DNA from: Pleurodeles waltl
Lineage: Eukaryota; Chordata; Amphibia; Caudata; Salamandridae
DNA: 64,000 nucleotides
NCBI RefSeq assembly: GCF_031143425.1
Contig: NC_090444.1
Span: 1,315,035,324 to 1,315,099,323 of the forward strand
Direction: 5' to 3'
This document shows positions 42,951 through 52,300 of the stretch, one piece after another. Positions within the stretch are counted from its first letter, which is position 1; every line of letters starts with the position of its first letter. The notes under the pieces are model-generated. The model had not been told where the DNA came from. It made no database searches and worked only from the letters and a program-made list of their open reading frames with translations. A program made the translations under genes and the position numbers.

Positions 42951-43035
42951 CCAATCCTGATAAAGACCCGCATTTTGGCTTAGATTGCCCCCAACTTCCC
43001 CATAACCTGCGGGGTCGAAATGTCAACATTCCATA
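42951..43035 (+). ncRNA. Hammerhead-ribozyme-like motif with strong stem II
   Basis: CTGATAA (42957-42963) is followed by a stem with arms 'gacccgca' (42965-42972) and 'tgcggggtc' (43008-43016), then GAAA at 43017-43020 and TGTC. This is the box/stem/GAAA/short-helix-III order of a type I hammerhead as found in Penelope-like elements. The first box has A where the conserved CUGANGA has G, and stem I is not obvious, so the copy is probably degenerate. Confidence 0.45.
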
Positions 43036-43039
43036 CAAC

Positions 43040-44165
43040 CTGGATTGGAAATTATTTTCACAAAGGGGTGATTATGAATAATATGATTACCTCTGGCTTG
43101 ATGAGAATATTCTTATGCTGCATAATAAATATACACAACCAGGCTACTATGTAAATAGGATGATAAATGTAATTGGTCTATTTTCTCTTTTTTTTTTCGT
43201 CTAAAATACTTTACGCATGAACACTTCTCTTCTGACCACCCCTTCACGTACTTCTTTGGAGCAATCAGATGTGTATATAATGTATTTATATTTGTTGTTT
43301 TTCGGGACACAGAAACATGTATACATTTAAATGTGCTTTCTTGGTGTGTGATGTTAAGTTTACAGTAATATCATAAACTCTCCCTTAAAGGCAGTAATAG
43401 CACCTATCCCCATTTTTGAGTTATATGGGTGGGATATGTGAAAAATCATTAGGATAGGTTTATTCATTAAGACCTTATCCAATGAGTGGATTTTACAGAG
43501 GGGTCCACTGTTGTTATGTATCAGGTTGCGCGAATAGCAGTTAGAGAGTTGCCAGAGTGGCTGGAAGCTCCAAAAAAACTTCAAATCCACGTAGACAGTG
43601 AGGGGAACTAAATGGGGCTTTTATGTTGGCTCTTTCTCGTTGCCAGGCAAGTGCCAGACAGGTGATTTTGAAGGGATGTGAATTCTGGATTAACCCCTAT
43701 CCTCAGGTGCAGAATTGGGAGGTACATCATTTTGTAAAAACAACTCTCCTTTTGATATGGCCTTTTGTGTAAGTATGACACAAGTTTAAATATCCAACAC
43801 AAGGATGTGCTATTTTCACATGTTAAGAATGAACAGAAATTAAAGGTGTCAAGAATACAAAGGTCAAAAAACTGTCTGGAAGAATGGCAACCAGTACACC
43901 TGATGCAGTGATTAAGGGATTTAATGAACTTTATCTTCAACCATGACATACATGATTTGGATTGTGAACAATTGTAACAATATTGTAGGCTCAAAGATAT
44001 GAACTAAGAAGATAATTATCAGGCCTCAACTCATCCGGTTTCTGTGGTCGCCAGTATCTGCTTCAGTATGGCAGATGTGCTGAGTGAGTAGGTAAGTAGG
44101 CAGATTTATTAGGTGCTCTGTTTTCCACAACCATTTTTCTTTAGTTGTTCTTTGTGGTTAGTTAA
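43040..44165. other. Unassigned, possibly PLE 3' or other retroelement remnant
   Basis: A 128-codon minus-strand frame at 43608-43994 and a 76-codon frame at 43360-43590 have no motif that I recognise. Plus-strand translation between 43380 and 43680 looks faintly coding, with few stops. No call is made. Confidence 0.3.
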
Positions 44166-44169
44166 AAGG

Positions 44170-44171
<2 letters not shown>

Positions 44172-44222
<51 letters not shown>
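44172..44222. repeat. (TA)n microsatellite at the PLE 3' end
   Basis: About 25 uninterrupted AT dinucleotides abut the 3' end of the minus-strand PLE. The inverted partner at 49769 also ends in (TA)n(TG)n. Frames with Ile-Tyr runs come from this repeat. Confidence 0.95.
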
Positions 44223-44225
<3 letters not shown>

Positions 44226-44378
44226 ACTCTCCTTCGGCGTAGTCACTCCGCTCCTGATCGCCGGTGGTGCTGCTACATGAACGCGCGCCACCGCGTTCTA
44301 TGAACCGCCACTATCCTCCGTCTCATTCAAGAAGGAACAGCACTCCAGAGCTTGTATTCATTAATTTATTTCGCTATC

Positions 44379-44424
44379 CCAACAGGAACGCGTTTCGGCC
44401 ATTATGCCTTCATCGGCCTGTTGG
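44379..44424 (-). ncRNA. Hammerhead-ribozyme-like motif in PLE 3' region
   Basis: On the minus strand there is an 8-bp perfect stem I (ccaacagg/cctgttgg) enclosing CCGATGA, a GGC/GCC stem II, GAAA, and a very short helix III ending GTT before stem I closes. This matches a type I hammerhead layout, except that the second base of the CUGAUGA box is C instead of U. Hammerheads with very short helix III are known from PLEs. This copy is probably weakened by the core change. Confidence 0.6.
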
Positions 44425-45334
44425 CCACCATTTTGTATTACTATTCATACACAATACGTTGTCTTTCTTCACTTATTCAACGACATCGTAATTAATTCCT
44501 ATAATCACTTCAATCAGCTTGAAATTCCGTTATTCAATTTAACATTCAGATTGCATATTGATTGTGCATCATGCAACAGATAAGAAATTTCAATAAAATA
44601 ACCGTAGTTAAATAACCCAAACAATCGTCATAATGACAGCGATTGTTCTACAATTTTCTTATGCACATTTTCTAACGCACATTTTTAGCATTGCTTTGCA
44701 CTTAAAAAGTGTAATACACAATTCAGCGGTAAATGCGCTGTATGTACTCATTGCATCCTCTTACTTCACTTATGCATCGATATCATGATCAATTTCTATA
44801 ATCACTTAAATTTTACTTAAGATTTCATTATTCAATTCAATATTCAATATTCACATTATATATTGTTATATTATTATATCTTGTACATTGTAGTAACATT
44901 GACAAAATGTCCCAAACTTGCATCGTAATCACTGCAAATATTTTACATCTCTAGACAATTTTTCACTTAAATAGTGTTGTTCACAATTTAGCGTTGCATG
45001 CGCTCGTATATTTATCAGTCTAAAAAATGGAATACTCGCTATTGGTACCTATCATTCCACTAAGTACCTTCAATAGTGAACTGTGCACTGTTCATTTTCA
45101 ACAGCTAATTACGAATGTAAAAATTAATGTCGGTGTTTCTGACTTTACTATCTTTGATATGATGCTCCCTTGAAGAAACTTTATGATCATGAACTGCTTT
45201 CCCATTTTACTTCAAAAGAACAGATATTACCTAATCAAGTGCAACACTTACTGTATCAGTATTTGATAATTTCTATATCTGTTATTAGTGCATGATTCAA
45301 ATATTCAAATGCGCATGTAACTCTTCACTTTTAT

Positions 45335-46036
45335 TTAGTCCATTTGGTTCCTGGTATCTAACATCAAAATATATCTTGACTCCAATGTTCTCAGCTTTTT
45401 TTCTCTATCGCCTCCTCTGTGTTCCTTTGGTATCCCATCTAACACACTATATTTGAGATTTGTGATGTCACCTCCATGGACTTCCCGAATATGCCTTGCT
45501 ACTGGATATGAATCGTCCTCATTATGCACTGCTCTAAGATGCTGTAAAATATGCTTGAGAACTTGCAATTTTTCACTGCCCAGACACATCTTAGGACAGC
45601 TGCATTTCAGTGAATAGATAACATATTCACTTTTACAAGTGTATAATCCCTTAATTTTATGTATGGATTTTCCACTGATCTTTACCGATTTAATACTCTC
45701 TCCATTTTTACACGCCTTACATTTTGTACATTTGATAAAACCATCTATCGGTGTTAGCCACATTGGTTTAATATCACCTTGTCTGATGTCACTTCTCACA
45801 AGTAAATCTTGCATAGATTTACCTCTTCTATATGTTATCTGAGGATTCTTCCCCATCTCCTTACCTATGATTGGGTCACTTTTGAGTATATGCCAATGTT
45901 TCTGTAACAACATGCAAATTTTGGAATGTGCCACATTATATGTGGTTATAAATCTAACTATAGCTTGCTTCGTATCCTTCGTATTAGCACTTTTGGGTGT
46001 ACCAAATAATACAATGTCTCTAGTGCGCTTACCCAC
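45335..46036 (-). pseudogene. PLE GIY-YIG endonuclease domain with RT tail
   Basis: The endonuclease nicks DNA to prime reverse transcription. The minus-strand frame begins with the RT-end segment 'HWHILKSDP', then 'TYRRGKSMQDLLVRSD', a Cys linker 'KCTKCKACKNG', and 'YVIYSLKCSC' where the GIY half lies. 'MCLGSEK' replaces the YIG half, with Tyr to Cys and Ile to Leu relative to 'MYIGSTK' in the inverted copy at 48.5 kb. Near the C-terminus one A is missing compared with that copy, which shifts the frame into an early stop after 'RNQMD'. It overlaps the RT frame by about 80 bases in another phase, marking a frameshift at about 45960-46036. Confidence 0.8.
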
Positions 46037-47210
46037 TTTCTTCTTGCCTCACTGATGGTATTATTTGAGTATCCCCTTTCCTTAAAACGTGCTGTCATCT
46101 GTTTTTCAATTTCTGCAAATCTGTTCTCAGTACTGCAAATCCGTTTTGCTCTTAATAATTCTCCACAGGGGATGCTCTCTTTTTGCGGTATAGGATGATA
46201 GCTGTGTGCATGCAATAGGCTATTCCCTGCTGTTGGTTTTCTATTTAGGGAGGTTTGTAGCCTTGCATTCTCTATGGTGATCTTCACATCCAAAAATTCT
46301 ATTTCTTGAATATTTATATTGGCTGTAAATCTAAGATTCAAATAATTCTCATTTATCTCTTTTACAAACTTTTCAGCACTTGAAATATTGCCTTTCCATA
46401 TCACAAATATATCATCTATAAAACGCAACCATAAAATAATATGATCATTCCATCTATTTAGTGGTGGTTTATTGAGAACCTGTTCTTCCCACCACCCCAT
46501 ATATAGATTAGCATAACTTGGGGCAAAACATGTACCCATTGCTGTACCTTGTATTTGTTCAAAGATCTCATTATTGAAAAAGAAAATATTATGTGTGAGG
46601 CACCATCTCATCATGTTGACTAACATTACGCCATGTTTGTAAAATCTTATAGGTCTCGCACGTAAAAAATATTCTGTTGATCTAATGCCATCTTCATGTG
46701 GAATGCTAGTGTATAATGAAGTAACATCTAGCGTGATGAGAAGCATGTCTGCATCCCAACTCATGTCAAACACTCTCTTTAGAAAATCTGTAGTATCTTT
46801 AAGGTAAGACGGTAGATAAATCACTAAAGGTTTTAGAAAATGATCTATATATTGTGATACAAATTCAAACAGACTTCCTTGGGCTGCTATTATCGGTCTG
46901 CCCGGAGGTTTTGCAGCATCTTTATGTATTTGGGGAATAAGATAGAAGACAGGTAATCTCGGACAATCAACTTGCATATATCTATATTCCTGATCACTGA
47001 TCACCTTCTGTTCTTTCCATATCAGCAATTCTTGCGCAAACTGCCTTTCAATGTTGTACACATTTTCAATATCAACACGCTTATAGCAGCTCACATCACA
47101 CCATTGTTTATATGCTTCTTCCATATAATCATCAATTGGCCAAATTACTATATTGCCTCCTTTATCTGAACTTCTAATCACTAATCCTGCATCTGCTGAG
47201 AGCTTTCGGA
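45958..47210 (-). pseudogene. PLE reverse transcriptase core
   Basis: The frame covers about 410 residues. It has 'SSDKGGNIVIW' at the start, 'PRLPVFYLIPQIHK', 'GRPIIAAQGS', motif A 'LITLDVTSLYTSIPHEDG', motif B 'QGTAMGTCFAPSYANLYM', catalytic 'RFIDDIFVIW' and 'FLDVKI'. These are characteristic of Penelope-type RTs, related to telomerase RT. All three catalytic Asp positions appear present. The upstream 47238-47625 part lies in another frame, so a small indel near 47240-47260 separates it; the first codon (GTG at 47181) is not a real start. Confidence 0.85.
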
Positions 47211-47237
47211 TCGTTTGTTGAAAACTTTTCCTATGTA

Positions 47238-47625
47238 TTAATCTCTGCTGCTGGACACTTTATTTCCCATATCTTTCTCTCTTAGGTTTTTCAGTTCCTG
47301 GGTAGCTACTTTTGCAAACTGGTCTATCAAATCTCCACAGTATACGGGTAAAGCTGCACATTTGGGTTTAAATTTAGAACCTCCTTCTTCTCTCATTAGT
47401 ACCCCTTCCGCTTCTAATCTATCAACCACTTCTTGTTCATCCATTGGCTGTACCGCATCTTCCTGGGGCTCCCACAGTTCTTTCATCAGAAAGATATCAT
47501 CTATCAATAGATTGCCATATTCCTTAGTAGTTTCCATACTTTGTTTTTTTATCCCATGATCATCTTTAATTTTATGTATCTTCATCAATTTTAATTTTTT
47601 AATAAAAAGGAACAGGTCAATTCGC
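47238..47625 (-). pseudogene. PLE N-terminal domain, part downstream of the SINE
   Basis: It continues the PLE N-terminal domain after the SINE with 'ARIDLFLFIKKLKLMKIHKIKD', a variable acidic segment and 'KFKPKCAALPVYCGDLIDQFAKVATQEL', ending in a stop at 47238. Such a domain precedes the RT in PLE proteins. The reading before 47625 comes from the SINE and is not part of the domain. Confidence 0.7.
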
Positions 47626-47633
47626 GCTTGTGT

Positions 47634-47995
47634 AAAAAATGTAAAAATGTAAATTATCACTTGTATAGCGCACTACTCACCCGTTAGGGTCTCAAGGCGC
47701 TGTACTCATACCGCTATGGAACCCCTCCTGGCTTTTTCCCTGTGAGGCGCCCACTCCTGAGCACCCCCAGGGTGAAGCCAGGCATCCAAGCGCTGTTGGG
47801 GCCGTTGTGGAGATTAAGCAAGCTATTGCCCAGAGTTGCAGAGTGGGACCCATGAATTAGATTAGGCACCGAGGCGAGAATTATCTGGTCAAGGGGAATT
47901 GAGCCCAAGACCTGCCGAAGCGGGACTTGAACCCTGGTCTTGAGCCAGATCTCTGCTTCAGGGTCTGCCGCTCTAACCATTGAGCCACACTTCTC
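47634..47995 (-). mobile_element. tRNA-derived SINE inserted in the PLE
   Basis: On the minus strand the head has a box A-like TGGCTCAATGGTTAGAGC (47987-47970) and a box B GGTTCAAGTCC (47933-47923), the internal RNA polymerase III promoter of a tRNA-derived SINE. The body of about 280 bp ends with 'gcgctatacaagtg' and an AT-rich tail. A 9-bp TSD flanks it, CGCTTGTGT (47625-47633) and CACTTGTGT (47996-48004), with one mismatch. It splits the PLE N-terminal domain after 'NLDYTQ'. It is not a functional tRNA gene, because no clean cloverleaf forms. Confidence 0.85.
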
Positions 47996-48004
47996 CACTT
48001 GTGT

Positions 48005-48280
48005 GTAGTCAAGGTTGCGAGCTCCGCAGTATGAGAGGCCTAATTTCAAATTTCTCTCATCTTCCTCAGTCAGCTCAACATTGGACAAGTTGCAAATTGT
48101 CTTACAATCACTTAATATCGTCTGTTGCTGTGTGTCATCTTTTTCTGTGTTTCTCTGAAATCGTCTTGCTCTCTTGCCTCCTTGCCTTTTCTTCCTCTGC
48201 CTCTTCCTCTTGACCTGTTCCCTCCTCGCCAAGGCCTCTGGTTTGTTTGTCGGTCTCTTCGTAAAAAATCAAACTCATCT
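48005..48280 (-). pseudogene. PLE N-terminal domain, part upstream of the SINE
   Basis: A Lys/Arg-rich start is followed by 'NTEKDDTQQQTILSD' and the conserved 'NLSNVELTEEDERNLKLGLS' block ending in 'NLDYTQ'. That block is typical of the region just before PLE reverse transcriptases. The best ATG (about 48272) is in a different frame from the basic region, implying another indel. The 5' end at about 48310 abuts the inverted partner. Confidence 0.65.
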
Positions 48281-48310
48281 TGTAACGATGTGTGTGCGAC
48301 TACACGTGAA

Positions 48311-49769
48311 AATTAAACCAATGTGGCTAACACCGATAGATGGTTTTATCAAATGTACAAAATGTAAGGGGTGTAAAAATGGAGAGAGTATTAAATCGGT
48401 AAAGACCAGTGGAAAATCCATACATAAAATTAAGGGATTATACACGTGTAAAAGTGAATATATTATCTATTCACTGAAATGCAGCTGTCCTAAGATGTAT
48501 ATAGGCAGTACAAAACTGCAAGTTCACAAGCGTGTCTTACAGCATCTGAGAGCAGTGCATAATGAGGACGATTCATATCCAGTAGCAAGGCATATTCGGG
48601 AAGTCCATGGAGGTGACATCACAAATCTCAAATATGGTGTGTTAGATGGGATACCAAAGGACCGCAGAGGAGGCGATAGAGAAAAAAAGCTGAGAACATT
48701 GGAGTCAAGATATATTTTGATGTTAGATACCAAGGAACCAAATGGACTAAATAAAAGTGAAGAGTTACATGAGCATTTGAATATTTGAATCATGCACTAA
48801 CAACAGATATAGAAATTATTGAATACTGATACAGTAAGTGTTGCACTTGATTAGGTAATATCTGTTCTTTTGAAGTAAAATGGGAAAGCAGTTCATGATC
48901 ATAAAGTTTCTTCAAGGGAGCGTCATATCAAAGATAATAAAGTCAGAGACACCGACATTAATTTTTATATTCGTAATTAGCTGTTGAAAATGAACAGTGC
49001 ACAGTTCACTATTGAAGGTACTTAGTGGAATGATAGGTACCAATAGCGAGCATTCCATTTTTTAGACTGATAAATATACGAGCGCATGCAACGCTGAATT
49101 GTGAACAACACTATTTAAGTGAAAAATTGTCTAGAGATGTAAAATAATTGCAGTGATTACGATGCAAGTTTGGGACATTTTGTCAATGTTACTACAATGT
49201 ACAAGATATAATAATATAACAATATATAATGTGAATATTGAATTGAATAATGAAATCTTAAGTAAAATTGAAGTGAATATAGAAATTGATCATGATATCG
49301 ATGCATAAGTGAAGTACGAGGATGCAATGAGTACATACAGAGCATTTACCGCTGAATTGTGTATTACACTTTTTAAGTGCAAAGCAATGCTGTAAATGTG
49401 CGTTAGAAAGTGTGCGTAAGAAAATTGTAGAACAATTGCTGTCATTATGACGATTGTTTGGGTTATTTAACTACGGTTATTTTATTGAGATTTCTTATCT
49501 GTTGCATGATGCACAATCAATATGCAATCTGAATGTTGAATTGAATAACGGAATTTCAAGCTGATTGAAGTGATTATAGGAATTAATTACGATGTCGTTG
49601 AAGTGAAGAAAGACAACGTATTGTGTATAAATAGTAATACAAAATGGCGGCCAACAGGCCGATGAAGGCATAATAGCCAAAACGCGTTCCTGTTGGGATA
49701 GCGAAATAAATTAATGAATACAAGCTCTGGAGTGTTGTTCCTTCTTGAATGAGACGGAGGATAGTGGCG
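48311..49769 (+). mobile_element. 5'-truncated inverted PLE partner (endonuclease and 3' region)
   Basis: From 'attaaaccaatgtggc' onward this is the inverted copy of 44307-45772. It encodes the Cys linker, 'YIIYSLKCSC', 'KMYIGSTKLQ' and the full C-terminus 'NKSEELHEHLNI' followed by a stop at 48786-48788. The endonuclease half is better preserved here than in the minus copy. The 3' end carries a hammerhead-like motif and finishes at a (TA)n(TG)n tract. No RT is present. Confidence 0.85.
49651..49696 (+). ncRNA. Hammerhead-ribozyme-like motif, second PLE copy
   Basis: Same layout as 44379-44424 with the 8-bp stem I conserved. Here the GAAA box reads AAAA (G12 position changed) and stem II has one change. 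The copy is expected to be inactive. Confidence 0.55.
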
Positions 49770-50264
49770 ATATATATATATATGTGTGTGTGTGTGTATA
49801 GATTAATTAAAAGTCCTAAATTGCAACCGATCATCTGCAATACTATGCTTAGTAACATTCTTATTTGTTCTATTTGTAAAACAACGATTAAAACATATTG
49901 CATACAATATATTCTGAAGTAAAAATCAGTTAAAAGCAAATTTCAGGTTGGTTTACCAGAAGAAACATGAATAGCTCTCCAAATGAGAAAGAACAAATGT
50001 GTTTGTCGTGATCAGACGCTGACCGAGAGCAAGAATAAGAAAAGAGAGAAGGAAGGCAGGAGAAAATACAAGAAAAAAGGGGCAAATGGAAAAAGAAAGG
50101 ACGAAAAGGAAGATGGAAGAGGGGGATGAAGTTGCTGGAAGAGGGGGGCCAGTGGAAGCTCAAACTAAGCACGAATCCTGACACATTACTACCATGAAGT
50201 TTCACTGTTTATTTTAATTCAGCACATATTCTACTAGAAAGGTATAATGTACTGCCACAATTAC
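49770..50264. other. Microsatellite and purine-rich unassigned stretch
   Basis: A (TA)n(TG)n tract at 49769-49798 caps the PLE. The region 50020-50150 is strongly purine-biased on the plus strand (AG-rich), which creates a fortuitous minus-strand frame of 91 codons. Everything below 50264 adjacent to the actin-like exon would be its downstream intron. Confidence 0.5.
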
Positions 50265-50387
50265 CTTCTCTTTGGTGAACCCCACAACAGGAGGAAAGAC
50301 AGTGATGGGTAAATCATGTCCGGCAAAGCCTGCTTTCATCAATCCCGATCCTACGTCCAGTACCACAGGCGTTTTGAAATCACTGAG
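50265..50387 (-). CDS. Single exon of an actin-like / actin-related protein gene
   Basis: On the minus strand a 123-bp open exon of 41 codons is bounded by a good acceptor (ttcattcacAG before 50387) and a good donor (GTAATT after 50265), in phase 0 at both ends. The peptide contains 'VVLDVGSGLMKAGFAGHDLP' and 'VFPPVVG', matching the N-terminal phosphate-1 loop region of actins (consensus D-x-GSG-x-x-KAGFAG-D, then FP-x-x-VG). The glycine-serine loop binds the ATP phosphates. The second residue after the Asp is Gly as expected, but His precedes Asp in 'GHD'. It differs clearly from cytoplasmic actin, so it is an actin-like paralogue or actin-related protein. No neighbouring exons are visible in the window, which fits the giant introns of a large genome. 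It could also be a relic exon. Confidence 0.65.
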
Positions 50388-51350
50388 CTGTGAATGAACA
50401 AATTCCTTTAGTTTAGCTATTTGGAAGGTCCCCCACATATGAATTACCTAGCAACAAAATGTCAAATAAAAACAGAAAAAAAGAAAATCAGCCATGGGTC
50501 ATGGTAGTATGGAATTGTCACGAAGGGTCTTCATCTGCCAATGGGCATTGATCCATGAATAGAGAATGCAAAAGGGATATCTTCTTTATACACAATAAAC
50601 AACAATTAAAGTTCGACAACAGCAATGATGCAGTTACATGTGTTGCTCAGATATCAGTGATTTTCAATTCAACGTTTTAGGATTAGAAAGCTTAAAATCC
50701 GTGGTGGGACCTTATCATAAAAAATATCTTACACTTGTTTCATATTGAAATTATACGAGATACAGGAATTTGACTTCAGTAAGCTAATTGTTAACCTATT
50801 TATGTTTTTAAAGTTTGCCAGTGTAAAAGGACAATGTTTTTTGAACGTGCAATGATTTTTCTTAGCCTGTAATATGTCTTGGGATTCAATAGACAGCATA
50901 AAGAGCGGGTCAATCAGTTCTGAAGACACAATTGACAGCTTTTACTCAGTAGCTCTAGGCCAAAGAATGTCCTTAGAAGAGGGGAGTAGGGTCATTAAAT
51001 TAACCAACAAAATGATCCGCCATTAAAATCAATGCCAAAACACATATGCTTAGTACAAGTGGAAGTTGCTGAAAAATAAAAGCATTGCTAGAACAAAGGA
51101 ACTCACTGTGGCTTTAATAAACTAATTCACACTACGAATAATATGTATTTGTGATTTGTTTAGCGCTGTGCACCGCTCACACTCCATTCCACAGCACTAA
51201 ATAGAGACCTTGCATGTACTATATACAGAGACAAGAAAATCCGTGTTACCTCAGAGCTGAACGTGAATTTTTATATCATTTTTAGCAATTTATTCTAAAT
51301 CACACAATTAATCAATTTGTCCACCAAATAACCATACATTCACCTGCAGT
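50388..51350. other. Unassigned, possible upstream intron of the actin-like gene
   Basis: No exon, repeat or motif is recognised. If the actin-like exon is real, this is intronic DNA on its 5' side. Confidence 0.4.
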
Positions 51351-51358
51351 CTTCATTT

Positions 51359-51492
51359 CAGTGATGTAGCGAAACTGGAGCCCCTCCCCCCCCGAATTCA
51401 CTCAGGCCAAGTGATGAGCTCAGGGTCCCTCCTTGGAGCTCAGGCCTCCCCCCTCACCACCCCACACCACAGGAGCCTTTGCTACGCCACTG
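51359..51492. mobile_element. hAT-type MITE (134 bp)
   Basis: The termini CAGTGATGTAGCGAA and, inverted, CAGTGGCGTAGCAAA form a terminal inverted repeat of hAT style. Flanking CTTCATTT (51351-51358) and CTTCATTC (51493-51500) is an 8-bp TSD with one mismatch, the size expected of hAT elements. It contains a C-rich core and no coding sequence. Confidence 0.85.
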
Positions 51493-51500
51493 CTTCATTC

Positions 51501-52300
51501 ATTGATGTTTTACTAATAATCTATCCAGTTTGTTAATTCAGAATTCCATGAAAGTACTTCTTCTGTATTATATTACTGAATACTATAAGACGTTGAGCGT
51601 AATGTCTCAAATCACATCTATACAATCTGAAGGTATAGATTTTCTGTATGAAATATTCTGTGTTGTTTCCAATGCATTGATTTTTGCACTTCACTGTACA
51701 AATGCACCTGTACACAAAAGAATATAAATGGTTAATGAAGTGTTGTTCATTGTGTCACATTAAGACACACAGCTGTCTAAATTAAATCTCTCATATTGCA
51801 AGACATTTGTGTTCTAGATACATTCATGTAAAGCCTCTATAATTCTCTATTGATGTCTGTGTAATTATAACATGTTGCTGTAGCTCTCCATGCTCGAATG
51901 CATAGTTTCACCTGGATGTACATGCCAGTCAAGTCATCATTGCTACCAATCACTGGCAAATACGATCATTTATATCACGCAAATCTGCTCCCTTTCTAGT
52001 ATTAATAATTTTAATTGAAAATACACTCTATGATACATTTGTTCTGCTCATCAAATAACTATGTATTTTTCTCTCCCAACATCATTAATCGTTATCCACG
52101 TCATTTCTCAGCATCCTCTTAGAAGTATAATTTCCGTGATTACATTTCTGTGCAGTCCACTGCTATAATATTGCCATATGAGAGCCATATTTACTTAGGA
52201 AACTCCATCTGCACACACAGATTCAGCCTACACCTGGGCAGAAATCTCCACCCGGACAGTATTAACCACTTCAGTGTGGAAATATCTGTCCAGTGGTAGG
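51501..52300. other. Unassigned AT-rich stretch
   Basis: AT-rich and gene-free; I see no repeat family. Confidence 0.45.

Larger units (their letters stand above)
44223..48310 (-). mobile_element. Penelope-like element with RT and GIY-YIG endonuclease
   Basis: A nearly complete element on the minus strand. In order it has an N-terminal basic region and 'NLSNVELTEEDERNLKLGLS' block (48110-48010), a SINE interruption, the rest of the N-terminal domain (47625-47238), the RT (47210-45958), the endonuclease (45990-45335) and a 3' region with a hammerhead-like motif ending at a (TA)n tract. Two or three frameshifts make it non-functional. The 3' 1.5 kb (44307 to about 45772) is repeated in inverted orientation at about 48311-49769. 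PLEs are retroelements whose RT is related to telomerase. Confidence 0.85.

Noticed and set aside
43608..43994. 128-codon Cys/Ser-rich minus-strand frame as a gene
   Set aside because: It has no recognisable domain, no splice or promoter context, and the opposite strand shows equally plausible coding-like stretches.
44109..44291. 60-codon frame with an Ile-Tyr run
   Set aside because: Produced by the (TA)n microsatellite.
47923..47995. Functional tRNA gene on the minus strand
   Set aside because: Box A and box B are present, but no consistent cloverleaf forms, and the sequence continues into a 360-bp SINE body flanked by a TSD.
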